A stretch of 64,000 bases of DNA from Micractinium sp. NFX-FRZ (GCA_029339195.1 JAPTJF010000103.1:62001-126000), one strand, 5' to 3'; shown: positions 12,701-24,755, counted from the stretch's first letter. The notes: a model not told the origin generated them from the letters alone. Program-made: numbers and translations.

Positions 12701-15169
12701 GCTGTATTTACCCACCCCCTACTCCCCCCCTGCCTCCCTGCCCACTCCCCCCAGGTTTGCCGACCTGGAGCGGTCGCTGGGCGAGGCGGAGCGCGCGCGT
12801 GCGGTGTACGAGCTGGCCATTGCGCAGCCGGTGCTGGACATGCCGGAGGTGCTGTGGAAGGTGCGCTGTGCATGAGGAGGGTGGGGCAAAGGTGGGGATG
12901 GGCGGTGCATGGGCTGGCCGTGCTGAGCATGCCTAAGGTGCTGTGGAAGGTACGCTTTACTGGCAGTGTGTGTGTGCGCTTAGCTTGAGGGAGGGTGGGA
13001 ATAAGGTGGGGTTGGGTGGTGTACGTGCTGGGCGATGCGCAGCCCGTGTTGGACACCCCACAGGCGTTGTGGAGGGTACGATTGACCATGCGCTTGTGTG
13101 GAGGAGGGTGGGAGTAAGATGTGCTTGGGCACTGCACGAGCTGGCCGCTGCACGGCTAGTGCTGGGCGTGCCAGACGCGTTGTGGGCGGTGTGCTGTGAC
13201 GGTTTGCTGGTGGGCTTGTGACAAAAAGGGAGTGCTGAGGGTGAGGCAGAGCACACGCCGGCATGCCGCCTGCTACCATGTACTTCTTGCCAGGCAAGGC
13301 AGTAGCTTTGTCCGGTGCCTGCTGTCCCAGGGCCCTCTAGTAAACCCAGCGCTGCCTCCTGCCCATCCATCCACCCTCATCTGACACACCCTTTCGCCGA
13401 CACCGCTTCTGCAGGCCTACATTGATTTCGAGATTGGGGAGGGCAACCGCGAGGGGGCGCGCGAGCTGTACGAGCGCCTGCTGCAGCGCACGCGGCACGT
13501 CAAGGTGGCTGGGCTGCTCTGGGCTGCTGGGATGCGCTGCTGGCTTGTGGGGCTGCTGGGGTGTGCTGCTGGCTTGCTGTGATGGCCTGCGGACATGTGC
13601 GCGCTGGGATGGGCTGCCACGGGCCTGCGGGCGTGCTCCTGGGCGACTGTGCCTGCCCTGGCGGCACGAGCCCCCCGCCTGCCTGCCTGATCTTCTCCCC
13701 TTTGAATACCTCCCCTCTTCGGCGGCCTGTGCACTTCAGCTCTCTGCTTCCCAGCTGCCTGCCTATGTTCCTGCTTCATCTAATTTCTCTGTTCCTGTAC
13801 CTGCCAACCGCAGGTGTGGCTGTCGTATGCCAAGTTTGAGGCGACCCCCCTGGCGGTGCTGGCCATGCCCGCTGACGAGGCGGACGCGCTGGATGAGGCG
13901 GCGGCGGCGGCACACCTGGCGGAGGCCGAGGCGGCAGAGGGCGGCGAGGCGGGCACAGGTGGGGCCGGCGGGCGGGCGGGGCTGGGCACGGCATGCCGTC
14001 GAGAGGGCCCACTCCAGGGGGTGCCTTCAAGCGCTGCTGCCTGTCTGCCTGGCCAACACCCTGGCCTCCCTGCCCCTTGTCCCTCCCTGCGCTTGCCGCC
14101 CGCACACCTCCCCGCCACCCCGCTGACCATCCCGCCCCTTGCCCTGCCCCCGAGCCCACGCTGTGCAGCGGAGCGCGAAGCGCGCGCGCGGCGGGTGTAC
14201 GAGCGCGCCTTCCGCGGCCTGCGCGACAGCCAGCCGGACGCCAAGGAGGAGGCTGTGATGCTGCTGGAGGCGTGGCGCACATTCGAGGCGGCCTGCTCTT
14301 CACGGTGCGTGGAGGGGATGCGTAGAGGGGATGCGGTGTGGCGGGGTGGTGGGGAGTGGGGTGGGCAAGCGCGGATGCTGCTGGAGGCGTGGCGGCGCAA
14401 GCCAGGTTGCCTGCTCCTCGTGGTGCGGGACAGGTGGAGATGTGCTGTTGTTGCATTGCTGCGTGGCCTGGTGTAGGCTGCATGCGAGGCAGCACTGGTA
14501 ACACGCCCATCAAGGCATCGGCTTCTGCTCAGCGCTCCTGCGCGCGCCGACCACTCAGCCTGCCACCCACCATGCCTCCTGCCCTGCCCCTCCCCCCCCC
14601 TCCACTCCCCTGCAGGCCGGCGGAGGAGCGCGAGCGTGCGGTGGCGGCGGTGGAGGGCAAGATGCCGAAGCGCGTCAAGCGCAAGCGCCCCATTGTGCTG
14701 GACGACGGCAGCCAGCCGGGCGGGATGGAGGAGTATTACGACTACATCTTCCCGGTGAGGGAGGGTCATACATTTAGTACACTTTTCGGTCGTGTCCAAA
14801 TGGATAAGAGGGGCGGTGGGATGGGGCATTGCCAGACTACATCTTCCCGGTGAGGCCATGTAGTATAAGCACATCCCGAGTACTAGCAAGAAGAGGAGGG
14901 GAGGCGGGTTAAGGGCAGGCTGCAGGTCCACTAACAGCGTGCGCAGAGCAGGCACATGCACCCCACCCTGCCCGCCCCAGCCCACAGCCTAGCCCTGCCC
15001 CGCCTGGACGCCTCCGGCACACCCTCCTGTTGCTGCCAACCTCCCGCAGGACGAGGCCGCTGCTGCCCCCAATCTCAAACTGCTGGAGATGGCACACAAG
15101 TGGAAGCGGCAGAAGCTGGGGGACGGCGGCGAGGGTGGCGATGCGGGCGGCGATGTGGCGGCAGCGTGA
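6734..15169 (+). CDS. CRNKL1: Crooked neck-like pre-mRNA splicing factor (Clf1/Syf3)
   Basis: Twenty exons join to a 735-residue protein: 6734-6832, 7061-7171, 7468-7613, 7986-8071, 8426-8571, 9042-9114, 9363-9475, 9704-9765, 10069-10177, 10396-10524, 10713-10821, 11263-11339, 11559-11651, 12056-12174, 12755-12860, 13415-13504, 13814-13958, 14169-14304, 14616-14754 and 15050-15169. Every phase closes. The N-terminus has [10 protein letters not shown] and the ITAEQILRE block. The rest is a series of HAT (half-a-TPR) repeats such as [21 protein letters not shown] and [16 protein letters not shown]. It ends with MPKRVKRKR and EEYYDYIFP, as in the family. Crn is a scaffold of the NTC (Prp19) complex in the nuclear spliceosome. 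Length fits the family (about 690-850). Introns 1 and 2 appear to start with GC. Several introns hold copies of exon ends. The C-terminal Ala/Glu-rich loop in exon 17 is variable in the family. Confidence 0.95.
8647..8940 (+). repeat. three decayed copies of Crn exon 5 end in intron 5
   Basis: The end of exon 5 (8529-8571) recurs at 8647-8689, 8775-8811 and 8917-8940, spaced about 118-140 bases. The first copy keeps CCTACATCAAG and a GT donor. The second keeps only GGACCACCACGGG and neighbours, the third only GGGAGCCGGACCACCA. Shared intron sequence between them (GGGCTATGCCGTG) shows that the unit includes intron DNA. Confidence 0.85.
10921..10953 (+). repeat. copy of Crn exon 11 end in intron 11
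   Basis: The text TTTGAGGAGCTAGAGGCGGG with a GTGAG donor repeats the exon 11 end at 10801-10827 with few changes. It could act as a decoy 5' splice site. Confidence 0.75.
11655..11723 (+). repeat. 20-base tandem repeat in Crn intron 13
   Basis: Three and a half units of GGGTGGGCAGCAAGCAGGCG, nearly identical, follow directly after the exon 13 donor. Confidence 0.9.
12519..12544 (+). repeat. (AC)n microsatellite in Crn intron 14
   Basis: Thirteen consecutive AC dinucleotides. Confidence 0.95.
12901..13195 (+). repeat. three decayed copies of Crn exon 15 end in intron 15
   Basis: The exon 15 end (about 12802-12862) is echoed at 12901-12957, 13016-13082 and 13126-13195, period about 115 bases. 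The first copy has GTGCTGTGGAAG followed by GTACGC, an intact donor. The second keeps GTGTACGTGCTGG and GATGCGCAGCCCGTG. The third keeps CACGAGCTGGCCG and GACGCGTTGTGG. Confidence 0.85.
14370..14430 (+). repeat. copy of Crn exon 18 end in intron 18
   Basis: GATGCTGCTGGAGGCGTGGC is identical to exon 18 bases near 14256. After a diverged patch, TTGCCTGCTCCTCGTGGTGCG resembles the exon end TGCTCTTCACGGTGCG. Confidence 0.8.
14832..14857 (+). repeat. copy of Crn exon 19 end in intron 19
   Basis: GACTACATCTTCCCGGTGAG repeats the exon 19 end and its donor at 14739-14758 exactly over 20 bases. Confidence 0.85.
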
Positions 15170-16425
15170 CGGCTGGCCTCCATTTGGCCCACTGCCGCTC
15201 TCTTGCATTCCCTTTGTCCGTTGTTTCACTTTTGGCTGCTCGCTCCTTTACAGCTTGCCCCCCTGCTGACTGCTGCTTCACCCTCTCCTGCTTGACCCTG
15301 CTCCCTGCTCACCCCTGCTGCTGCTCCGTGACTTGCTTGGCGGCTCCTGCCAGTCCTGCCCGTCTCACGACTGTCGCCTTCAACTTGACCCCCGATGGGC
15401 AAACCTCTCACGAACGTTCCGTTGTAAATCAGGCGGATGCATGAACTGGCTTAAACCAAACGTCAGAATGTTGTGCACAAAAAAAAGGCATTACAGCCAG
15501 CCTGCCTTCCCCTGGACCTCAAACAATCTGCCTCTCGGATGAGGTCACGCTGCAAGTGCATGCGGGCGTTGTGTTTTCAATCCGCGGTTCTCTCAGTGTC
15601 TGCCCTGCCAGGCTCCCTGACCCTGCAGTAGTCTGCCCGGCCTTGCGGCACACTGCCTGACTCTAGCAGGGATGTCAGCCCATCCAGCTTGGCATGTTGA
15701 CGTCTGCTGTCAAGCGCTCATCGGATGCAGTGCACCATCCCGGGCTGCGAGCACTGCGAATCGGACTTTTCGACCACGTGGAGGGGTGCAAGACTTGCAC
15801 CGGTGGAGTGGCACCGGTCGATGGCGCCTGCGCTGCCTGATGTGGCGCCACCTGGCGAGGGGTGCCTGCTGAGCCGCACCGCCGCCAGTCAAGCGGCACC
15901 AGCTGGCAGCACCCAAGCCCAGGCCAGCATGAAAGTACTCGAAACCGGTCAGCATGGATGCCAGCTAGGAGCGTGGACTTTACGGTGTGCCAAAAAGCAT
16001 GTGTGCAAAGCGTGAGCAAAGCGTACCAAAGCATGAGGTGTTGGCCCTTTCCACTGCTCACCGCACCAAGCAGCGCGCAGCTGCAAATTTATTCGTTTCT
16101 GACAGCACCGACCTGCCCTATTCAAGGCAGGATTGTTTCCCCTGTGCAAAGTATTGCCAAATTATTGAGCTTGTAAGTATTACGTTATACGTGAACAAGT
16201 GGAAAACCCCTCAAAAGCCAGCATGTTGTACTGCAAATCAGATGCAGGGAACGCATCCACGTGCATGCATGCACCGCCGCTCGCTGCCCTGATAAGCCCC
16301 AGCCTCCCGCCCTGCGTGTGCTTCAGCAGCCTCTCGTGAGCCTAGCAATGGGCTTCTGGCAGCTGTGCCTGGCTCAAGGCACAAGGCCCGGCAGCTCTCT
16401 TGGGCCGCTCCCAAGCCGTCAGCCC
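15170..16425. other. convergent intergenic region, Crn and GTPase genes
   Basis: Holds the Crn 3' UTR and a relatively AT-rich stretch (about 15400-16220). A plus-strand ORF 15725-16015 starts MQCTIPGCEHCESDF (Cys pairs), but it has no family match or splice support, so I do not call it a gene. Confidence 0.5.
15423..15427 (+). terminator. TGTAA polyadenylation motif, Crn gene
   Basis: TGTAA lies 254 bases past the Crn stop. A TTACA at 15491-15495 could serve the convergent GTPase gene, although that would mean a 930-base 3' UTR. Confidence 0.65.
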
Positions 16426-19400
16426 TCAGCCCAGGCGCGTGCGCTTGGAGGGCCCCGGCTCAGCGCTGCTTGCCCGCTGCCGCGCTGCCGCCGCCGCCGC
16501 GCTGCGCCCAGTGTACTGCCGCTCCGCCTCGGCCAGCCCCGCCTGCAGCACGCTCAGCTGCTCCACCAGTGCGGCCCGCTCAGCGGTGTTCTGGCCCTCC
16601 TGCATGTGTTCGGTTGTTGCCAGGGGGGACAGGGACTCGGAGGGCTTGAGGCCGACCAAGGTGCAACAGTGCTGGCAGCATTGCCTTAGCCCCTTTATGC
16701 CGTTGGGGCAGCAAGAGATGCACAGCAGGGCAGGGCGGGGGTCCGGTGGGCGGTGCTGTACTCCGGTTTGCCTACCTGCCCAGCCACCACGCTTTGCGCG
16801 GTGCGCAGGAAGCGGTAGAACGCGCGCCACAGGCACGCCTGGCGCTCATACTTGGAGCGCCGGCGGGGGCGCGCCGGTGCACCCACTGCATCCTCCGGTG
16901 CCGCTGCCTCCCCAGGGGGCACTGCGCCATCGGCAACGCCGGCGGCCTCGCCATCCTGCGCCTGGTCGCCATTGGCGGCTGGGGCATCCAGGGCAGCGGC
17001 GCCCGCCGCCTGCTGCTGCTGCGCGTCCACCGACGCCCTCCGCTCCGTGCGCCACATGCTGTGCGTTTTTGACCTGCGCGGCACGCAGGCACACGCCGAC
17101 CCGGGGCAGGTCTTGTGTCAGGGCAATCCGTGCATCTTGCACTCAGGGCGTGGCTTTGCGCGCAGCAAGGTTGACGTTGACATATGGCTAGCAAACACGG
17201 GTCTCGCCCCCACATGTGTCGTACAACCCTTGGCAGGGGCAACGCATGCCACAACCAGTGCTGCCAGCAACCGTCTTCAGGGATACCGCCCTGGCCCTGT
17301 TGCTCACTTGACGCTCAGGAAGAGCTTGCCAAACACCTCCTCCTCCACATGCTCCTTCACAATGTCGTCCAGCTTCTGCGGCAGCTGCTGCCGGAACGCG
17401 GCCAGCGCCTCCACCAGCGCGCCCTGCAGGCGCAGGCAGCAACAAAGGACGCAAGCAGGCGGCTCAGCTTGGCAGTGGCAGGTACGCCGCCTCGACATGG
17501 TGACGCTTGCAAAGTGTACAGCTGGTGTGTTCGAGTAGAGGAGGAGGAAGACGCCCCTGGGCGTGGGTTATAACTAATTAGGGGGACCTAATTAGGGGGA
17601 CCAGCGGAGGTGTGGACCCCCATCGTGGGGGCCCCCTCCGCTCTTCAACGTGTGTTTGAATGCATGGGAGCACTGCATGGCAGGCTTGCTGGCTGCTGCC
17701 CCAGCGTGCGTCGCACCTCCAGGATTCCGTAGAACTCCGCCCTGCGGGTGCCCTTGCCCGCCGCGGCAGAGGCCTGCCCCATCTTGTCCCTGCACAGCAC
17801 ATGGCAGCAAGGTCAGGCTGGTGAACCCAACCACGCCCAACCTGCCAGGCAGCGCTGGTGCAGGGAGCACAGGGCGTAGAACCAAGCCAGAGGCAGCAGT
17901 TCAATTTGGGCCTTGAAGAGGAGCAACCAACGGTGGTGCCCCTGCAAGGCTGATAGGCAGAACGTCAAAGCCAACCCGGCACCTGCCTGCCTCCCTCCCT
18001 CCCTCCCCCTGCCTACTTGAGCAGGGTGCGCAGGAGGTGGGTGACGCCTTCCTCCAGGGCCTTGGGGTCCTCCCCCGCCAGGTTGTACTGCGCCGGCCTG
18101 CAGGCACAGCGCGCACAGCACGCGTGGATTTGAAAAGTAACCGATGCTAAGCAGAGCGCCTGACGAGTAGCTCGTACCTGCTGTGGCTGCACATCCGCAG
18201 AAGTCAACCAAAAGGTTCGATTGGAATTGAAATGAGCGCTGTTTTGGAGGCGCAGGGACCGGCGAACCGCAGCAAGGCATGCACAGAGGGCACCACCACG
18301 GGCGGCATCCTGGCAGGCAGGCAGGCCCCCACCTCAGCAGCTCCTCCTCGACGCGTGCCACCAGCTGGGGGCCCCACAGGTGGTCGGAGCGCAGGAAGTC
18401 GGCCAGGTCGGGGTCGGGGGCAAAGATGCCTGCGGGCAGCATTCAGGATGAGGCCAGTTGCTGTGCTGAGGCACTCAGTGCGCGGGATGGATAGAGGCAC
18501 ATGCAGGGCATTGGGATAGGGCTGGCGCGAGCTCTGCTGACGGGCCAGTTGCCGCGGGGTCCCCGGTGGCAACACACAGAGGCCGCAGCTGGCTCACCCA
18601 GAGTCCGGTGGATGATGCCCGCCAGGCGCTGCGCCGCCACACGGTGCGGGCGCAGCATCTGCTCCCCCTGCTCTTGCAGCACGCGGGTGTTGGAGACCCC
18701 CAGGGCAGCGATGATGTCATTCACCACATCTGGCACCCACTTGACCTGCAAGAGTTTAGGGAGGCAGCACGCGCCCAGGAACGTGAGGAAGCGGCACAGC
18801 GGCAGGCGCAGGTGTCTGCCTGCCGCTGCACAGCTGAGTGAGCTGGACAACCAGCGAGCATGTGGTGGGCGGCACTACTAGCAGTACTCGCCTGCTGGCG
18901 CACCCCACCCACCGTCCTGCGAGTAGGTAGTGCTGTGGGAGACGAGCGGTCACCCCGCACGTAATGCATGGCAACTGCTGGCAGCACTCACCGTCATGTT
19001 CTTGTTCTTGCACAGCCGGCGCAGGTGGCCCATGTTGAGCTCGGGGTCGCTGGCCCTCAGAGTGGCAATGGTTTCGGCGGCCATCGTTGTGATACGCACT
19101 GCACGCCGTGCAGGCGGGCAATACATCATCAGCAGGCGGGCAGTGGATTGCCGGGACGCTGTGGTAGCATTTGGCCAATGCACCGCAATGCACCGTTTGC
19201 AAAGATGGTGGGCCCAAGTAGCTAGCACCAATCGACCCTGGCAATAACCATGCATGCCAACACCCTCCCCCCAGGCACTGCTGCAGCTTGAGATAACCAC
19301 AGGCCCAGCAAACCGCAGGCCGGCCATGCATGCAACGCAGGCGCACCGTCTGTCAGCCTCTCATCCCTGTACTCTGCCAGCAGCAGCCCCTGCCACTCCT

Positions 19401-22400
19401 GCAGGTCCGCCAGCAGCAGGTCTGCCACCCCCTGGACCGTGGCCGCCGCCTGCTGGTCTGCACATACAGGGAGGCAGGGGGCAACACGGGATGGGCAGCT
19501 GCCTGCAGGCCAGCGAGAGCCCGTCAGGCACATGAGGCAGGCAGGCAGGCACATGAGGCAGGCAGGCAGGCAGGCAGTGTACGCCTCGCCCAGCCTGAGG
19601 TGCCGAGCGCTATGGCTGGCCAGTGCACACAACATGCGTGGCATTCGGCACTGCTGCCTCCCTCGGCGCCTCGCCCAACTCACCCCTGCGGCCCTCTCCC
19701 TGGTGCTGCTGCACCGCCTGCAGGTAGTTGTCAATGTTGGCAGGCTGGCAGAGCTTGCGCTCCAGCTGCAAGCTCAGCTGGTCGACCAGTTCCGCTGCCA
19801 TCCCATTGCCGCCCGCATCACTGCTGCATCACAAGCAGCAACAGCAGTGGGCGCACATGTTGGTGAGATGCGTCAACAGGCTGCACCGTCTCCTGGCCGC
19901 CAGGCTGTCCATGTTGTGTGGGCACTCAGGCTGTTGCCTGGCCGCCCACGAGACCACCAGCTTGCCAATTAGCATCCCAGCCTGTCTAATAGACTCACAA
20001 CCAGCGTGCCGACCAGGTACCAGCCTGCCTGGCAGGCGGCCTCCATTTGCCACCACCACCACCCTTGCCCACCAGCCTGCCACGCACCCCAGTGCCTGAA
20101 TCTGGCGCCCAGTCTCCGCCTTGAGCTCCCGCAGCTTCTGCAGCTGCTGAGAGGCGTACAGCCGACCCAGCTGCTCTGCACACTCAGAGGGGGTGTTGAC
20201 GGCACAGCTGAGTTTCCGTGGTGGGACCCCAGCCCATCAGACGGGAGCCTGGAAAGGATTCGGTCGATACCTGGTGGGACCCCGGGTCACTCCTCTAATG
20301 AAAGACCCCTCCGTCACCTTGAACGCACTACACACGATGATGTGGTAGCACCGGCCCACCGCGCTGCACCCTTTAAAAAGAAGGTGGGCCCGCATGCCTT
20401 TCAGGCACCAATCGACCCAGGCAAGCCGCATGCACGCCACCCCCCCCGCCGGCCTGTGCACTGTGGCTCCATCTATCGCTAGCGCGTGGCCCCATCTATC
20501 GCTCACCCGTCAGGTCCCGCATGTTTGTGAGCACCTTGAGCTTCTCATGCACCTGGGTGGAATCGGGCCAATCCCCCGCCAGGCCCTTCACCTGCAGTAG
20601 GGCAGATGGGGACATGCTTGCAGCAGGGCATGTGCTCGGCAGGCATTCGTCCCAAGCTGTGGTGGGGCCAACATGTGGGTGATGTCTCCCTAGCTCTTGA
20701 GCAGGCAAGTTGCAGTGGATTCCAGCAGCGCGGTGAGAAGCAAATCCTGGCATGCATGTACAGGTCCAGCCAGACAAGCTGTACTGCCATGTGCGTACAG
20801 CAGCAGCGCGGAGCATGCATGACTGACTGCATCTCCGCACCTGCTTCCCAAGTGTGCGGTACACATCTGGAGAGGACGCCTGCTCCAGCGAGAAGAAGGT
20901 GGCCGGGGTGGCGGTGATGAAGTGCGCCCGCTTGTCAATGAACTCTTGCACCCGCAGGTTGCGCTCAGTCGTGGAAAGCGAGGACAGGGCCATCTGAACG
21001 CAACGGGCGAGGAGGGGCAGGAGCCATGGGGGTGGGTTGGTAGCAGACGGGCGGTGCAGGGCTGGGCAGGGGAGTGGCCACCCGTGAGAGGCAGCGCAGC
21101 ACAGCGCAGCACAGGCAGCAGTGCTGGCTAGCCATGCGAGCAGGCCAGACGTGAGGCAACATGCTGGCCAGGCCCTTGACACCGTGGGGTGCTGCCGCCG
21201 GTCCGGGTGGAACTACCCTGCCCGCCCCTCGTTCCCTCTGCCAGGTGGCGCCTCCACGTCACGCTCACCTGGCCGACGCCTTGCTGCATGCGCCGCGACA
21301 GCGCGAACTCCGAGTCTCGCCTGTTCGTCTTGGCAGCGCTCTTCATCGCCTCGCTCCACAGCTGCTTCAGGGGGAACCGCGCCAGCTCCGGGTGCTGCAG
21401 CACAATCAGCTGTCCGCTGCTGCCAGGGTTGGCCATCTGCAGTGCAAGGCCGCGCAATGCAAGTTAGACAACAGCATTGGGCGCTGTCGAGTGCAGCCGG
21501 GTGTGCAGCCGTGCGCACGTGGGGCAGCTAGCAGCAGGCGGCGTTAGGCGCGCTGCTGGTGGCACCTGTTTCGGCAGCCAGCTCGACAGCTTGGTCAGGC
21601 AGCGCAGCAGCTCGTCCTCCCCTCCCAAGTTTTTCTTCACGACGCCCAGCACGTGCTGCGTCCGCTCCAGCACCTGCAGCAGAAAGACAGGCAGGGCAAA
21701 GCTACAGGGACGCTTGGAAAGGAAAGGAACAGTTACAAGGAACAGGCATAGGGAACAGGCACCGGTTTCTGCTGCTCAGCATGTCATGCCTTATAACACA
21801 CACATTGTATGTGTGTGTGCCTGATTCCACTCATCCCACAAGCAAACCCTTGCCCCACCCGCCCATCCTTCTCCCCACCTTCATGGTGTTGTAGTATGCA
21901 AATGCCTGCTGGTCATTCAGTCCTGGGATGTCCACCAGTACCAGCGGGCCCAGAGCGGGGCACGGCACCTGCACGAAGCGGTACGCGTGGAGGGCATACT
22001 TCTTCAATCCACAATGCATGCAAGGAAGTGCTTGATGCCCGGCAGACGAAAGCCTTGCTTCATGACACGTGTTGAGTCTAACAGCACAGGCACATTGCAG
22101 ACACCGCACCAGCTACAGAGGCGCCCATGCAGCTGCCCCTGCCCAGCCCTCGCCCCTGCACCCACACAGGGAAAAATGGAACGGAGCTTGCGTGCGTTTG
22201 TGGCCAAGGCCGAACATCAAGCGTGGGCTTTGCTCACTCGCTCACTCGCTCACTCTCCCAATCGGTCCCTCCCCCTCCCTCGCTCCCTCACCGAGATGTC
22301 CACCCGCTGGATGAGCATGCCCTGCATCGAGGGCTCGACCAGGTCGTGCTTGGGGATGTGGCGCCGGTTCTCTGGCACACCACAGGCGTCCAGCAGGCTC

Positions 22401-24480
22401 TCCATCGGGTTGGCAATCTTGCTGGCCACAAACTGCATGTCGCTGCTCAGGTTCTCACGCGTGCCTGCAGGCAGGGAAGGTGAGGCATGCGTCGACGTTG
22501 TTGCCCTGAGAGGCGGTGGCAGCAGGGTGCACGTGTGATTGCTTGCAGCGTCAAATGCATCAGCCGCTCACCTCCCAGCCAGTCAGAAGTTCAGCCAGCC
22601 ACACAGCTACACACAAGCTAGCCCCACAGCCAGCTAAGCATCCAGCGTGCCGCACACAAGCCCGCGCCGCACACCCACGCATCACCCACCCAAGAAGACC
22701 GTGGGTTGCAGCATGTTGGCCATCTCCGCCAGCTCGTTGCTGACCAGGGTGAAGCCGCGCGCCTTGCGTGCCTCCTGCTCAGCCTCCAGCTCCGCCGCAA
22801 CCGCCTCCAGGCTCTCCCCTTCGTTGTTGCGCTGAATCAGGCTGTGCCCCGTCAGCTGCTCCAGCAGGTCTGCAAGGGGGCAGCGGGCTGGCCGGGTGGG
22901 TTGTAAGGTGCAGGCGGGGGGCGCAAAGGCAGCAGACCAGGTGGGCTGTGAAGTGCAAGGTGGGGGTGCAAAGGCAGCAGGCCAGGTGGGTTGTGAGGTG
23001 CGAAGGTGGGGGCGCAATGGCACAGCGAGGCCAGCACGATACCCGCACCAGCGCGCCAGCCAATTCCCATGCACTGCTGTACACTGCTGGCCCGGAGGCC
23101 TGAGTTGCCAGGGCAGCACCCGCTGCTCGGCAGGATGTGCAGGCAGCCACTCACTCACCGCACTGCCGCACAAACTCGTCGTCGTTACGCAGTTTGCGCT
23201 CCTCCCCCTCGCCGTGCAGCTGTGCTGCAATGCTCTGCAGCGGGCAATGGAATGTGGCAGCACGCTGGGCACATGGCGCTGCACACCTGGCCACTGGCTG
23301 GCAGCGCCAGCCGGTGAGCTCCTTCCCGCCCACCAGTCAACCCTCTCCTCGACTGCACTGTTGTGCGCAGGCAGCCGCCCACTGCCCCTGCTTATCACGC
23401 ACAGCTTGGGTCGCCCTCCGGCGCAGCAAGGGCGCGAGCGTGCCTGCCCCACCCAACCCCGGCCAGATGCGCAGCAACTTCGGTGTGCGCCCGCCTCACC
23501 GCCAGTATCTCTGCCGCCATTTCCCCCAGGACGGCGCCGCTGCGGGGCCAGATGATGCAGCACACCAACTCGTCGTGACAGATGCACATCTGGAGCTGCA
23601 AGTCAAGGTGGCAGGGGGCGGCAGTGAGGTCAGTGGCGCAGAGTGGGCGCGCGGGCAGAGAGCACCAGGCGCAGCGTTGCGTTGCTGCCTGAGCCATGGC
23701 TGCCCAGCCCTGGGCAACGCCCGTCCATGCCATTCCACGTGCACACTGTTGAGGAAGATGAGGACGGTACCTCCGCGGGCTTGTGCATATGGCAGGCAGC
23801 GTGCACGGTGCTTCCAGCTCATCGAAAAACACACCTGTGTGGTGGTGCCGACTGGGTTGCCGACGGGAAGCAGCAGCGGGTCTTCATCAACGTTGTCCTT
23901 GTTGCCGGCATAGTAGCCATCCAGGGCTGCTGCCGCCAGCTCCATGTGGTCGGTGTGCTGGCTGGCGTCGGGGTTGAGGCGCACAGTAAAGGCGGTGCCC
24001 TCTTCACGCAGCGCTGCAACCAGCGCCGAGTCGGGCACATCGCCCGCGCCGGCGCCGGCAGCGGCGGAAGCAGACAGTGTGTACGTCCCCGCTGCGTCCT
24101 TCTCCATAAGAGTCATGATGAGGTGGTTGATGAGCATCGACTTGCCCATGGCGTTGCTGCAGGCCGGAAAAGAGGGCGCAGTAATTGACGCGCGCGCCAC
24201 TCGAGCAGTGGCAAGCAGTGCTGCTCAGGGGCGGCGGGCAGTGTGGTGGCAGGCAGAGGGGCGGTCAGCCAAGCAGGAGCAAGGAGCAGGAGCAGGAGCA
24301 GGAGCAGGAGTCCCCCGGGCCGCCATCGCTAAAACCCACTCACTTGGCCAGGAAGGCGAGCAGCTCCCGCTCATACTTGGTCTGCGCGATGTCGATCAGG
24401 CCAACCAACGAGCCGAAGCGACCGGCGTACTTCTCTGCTAGAGCCACCGCCTCCGCCGCACGGCGGGCGACGAGGCTCAT
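16426..24480 (-). CDS. large dynamin-superfamily-like GTPase (SLIP-GC-like)
   Basis: Twenty-two minus-strand exons join in phase to 1006 residues: 24480-24344, 24156-23835, 23595-23500, 23234-23159, 22869-22690, 22464-22292, 21968-21879, 21673-21566, 21436-21269, 20993-20841, 20591-20507, 20175-20088, 19823-19684, 19457-19347, 19098-18992, 18745-18598, 18429-18333, 18097-18017, 17789-17717, 17423-17308, 17073-16776 and 16599-16426. The P-loop is ANNAMGKSMLINHL (about 45-58), with Ala where the first Gly of GxxxxGKS is expected. The G3 motif VLVDIPGLND (about 338-347) comes 290 residues later, a spacing more like SLIP-GC nuclear GTPases than classical dynamins. I see no clear G4 (T/NKxD). The rest is helical, with coiled-coil-like Glu/Leu stretches, an Ala/Pro-rich linker in exon 21 and a basic C-terminus (PSKRTRLG). 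The role is unknown; membrane remodelling is only suggested by the superfamily. Confidence 0.7.
19160..19275 (-). repeat. intron repeat A in GTPase gene (intron 14)
   Basis: About 115 bases resemble repeat B at 20339-20450: TGTGGTAGCA, GGTGGGCCC, GCACCAATCGACCC and a CATGC-rich end are shared in the same order and orientation. Confidence 0.7.
20339..20450 (-). repeat. intron repeat B in GTPase gene (intron 11)
   Basis: Partner of repeat A. The two sit in different introns of one gene, 1.2 kb apart, and have diverged to perhaps 75-80% by eye. Confidence 0.7.
22883..23030 (-). repeat. tandem repeat (about 50 bases, three units) in GTPase intron 4
   Basis: Units share CAGGTGGGTTGTGAGGTGC-like and GGCGCAAAGGCAGCAG-like segments, just beside the exon 5 acceptor. 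Confidence 0.8.
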
Positions 24481-24755
24481 GGCTGCGACCGTCCTCCGAT
24501 GAAGGCAGCGATGCGGTCGATGGGAACTCAATTTACGCTTGGGGAGAGCTACAGCGGCCTCATAAGCCTGGACTTGGGACTTTCTTCGCATCCCATGCGG
24601 CACCTTGCGTTGCATTACCGATTCACCAAATCTTGGCACCCCCTTGCGCCAAAAGTCAAACTGTATGTACATAATGAAACGAGCCGGAGAGGTGGGGGAA
24701 AGCAAGTGGTGGGGGAAAGCAAAAGGTGCACTCAGCTAATGCAATTTGAGCTGAA

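Noticed and set aside
15725..16015. A 96-codon ORF with CxxxxCxxC-like start between Crn and the GTPase gene
   Set aside because: No family resemblance, no splice or polyadenylation context, and the region is expected to be 3' UTR.
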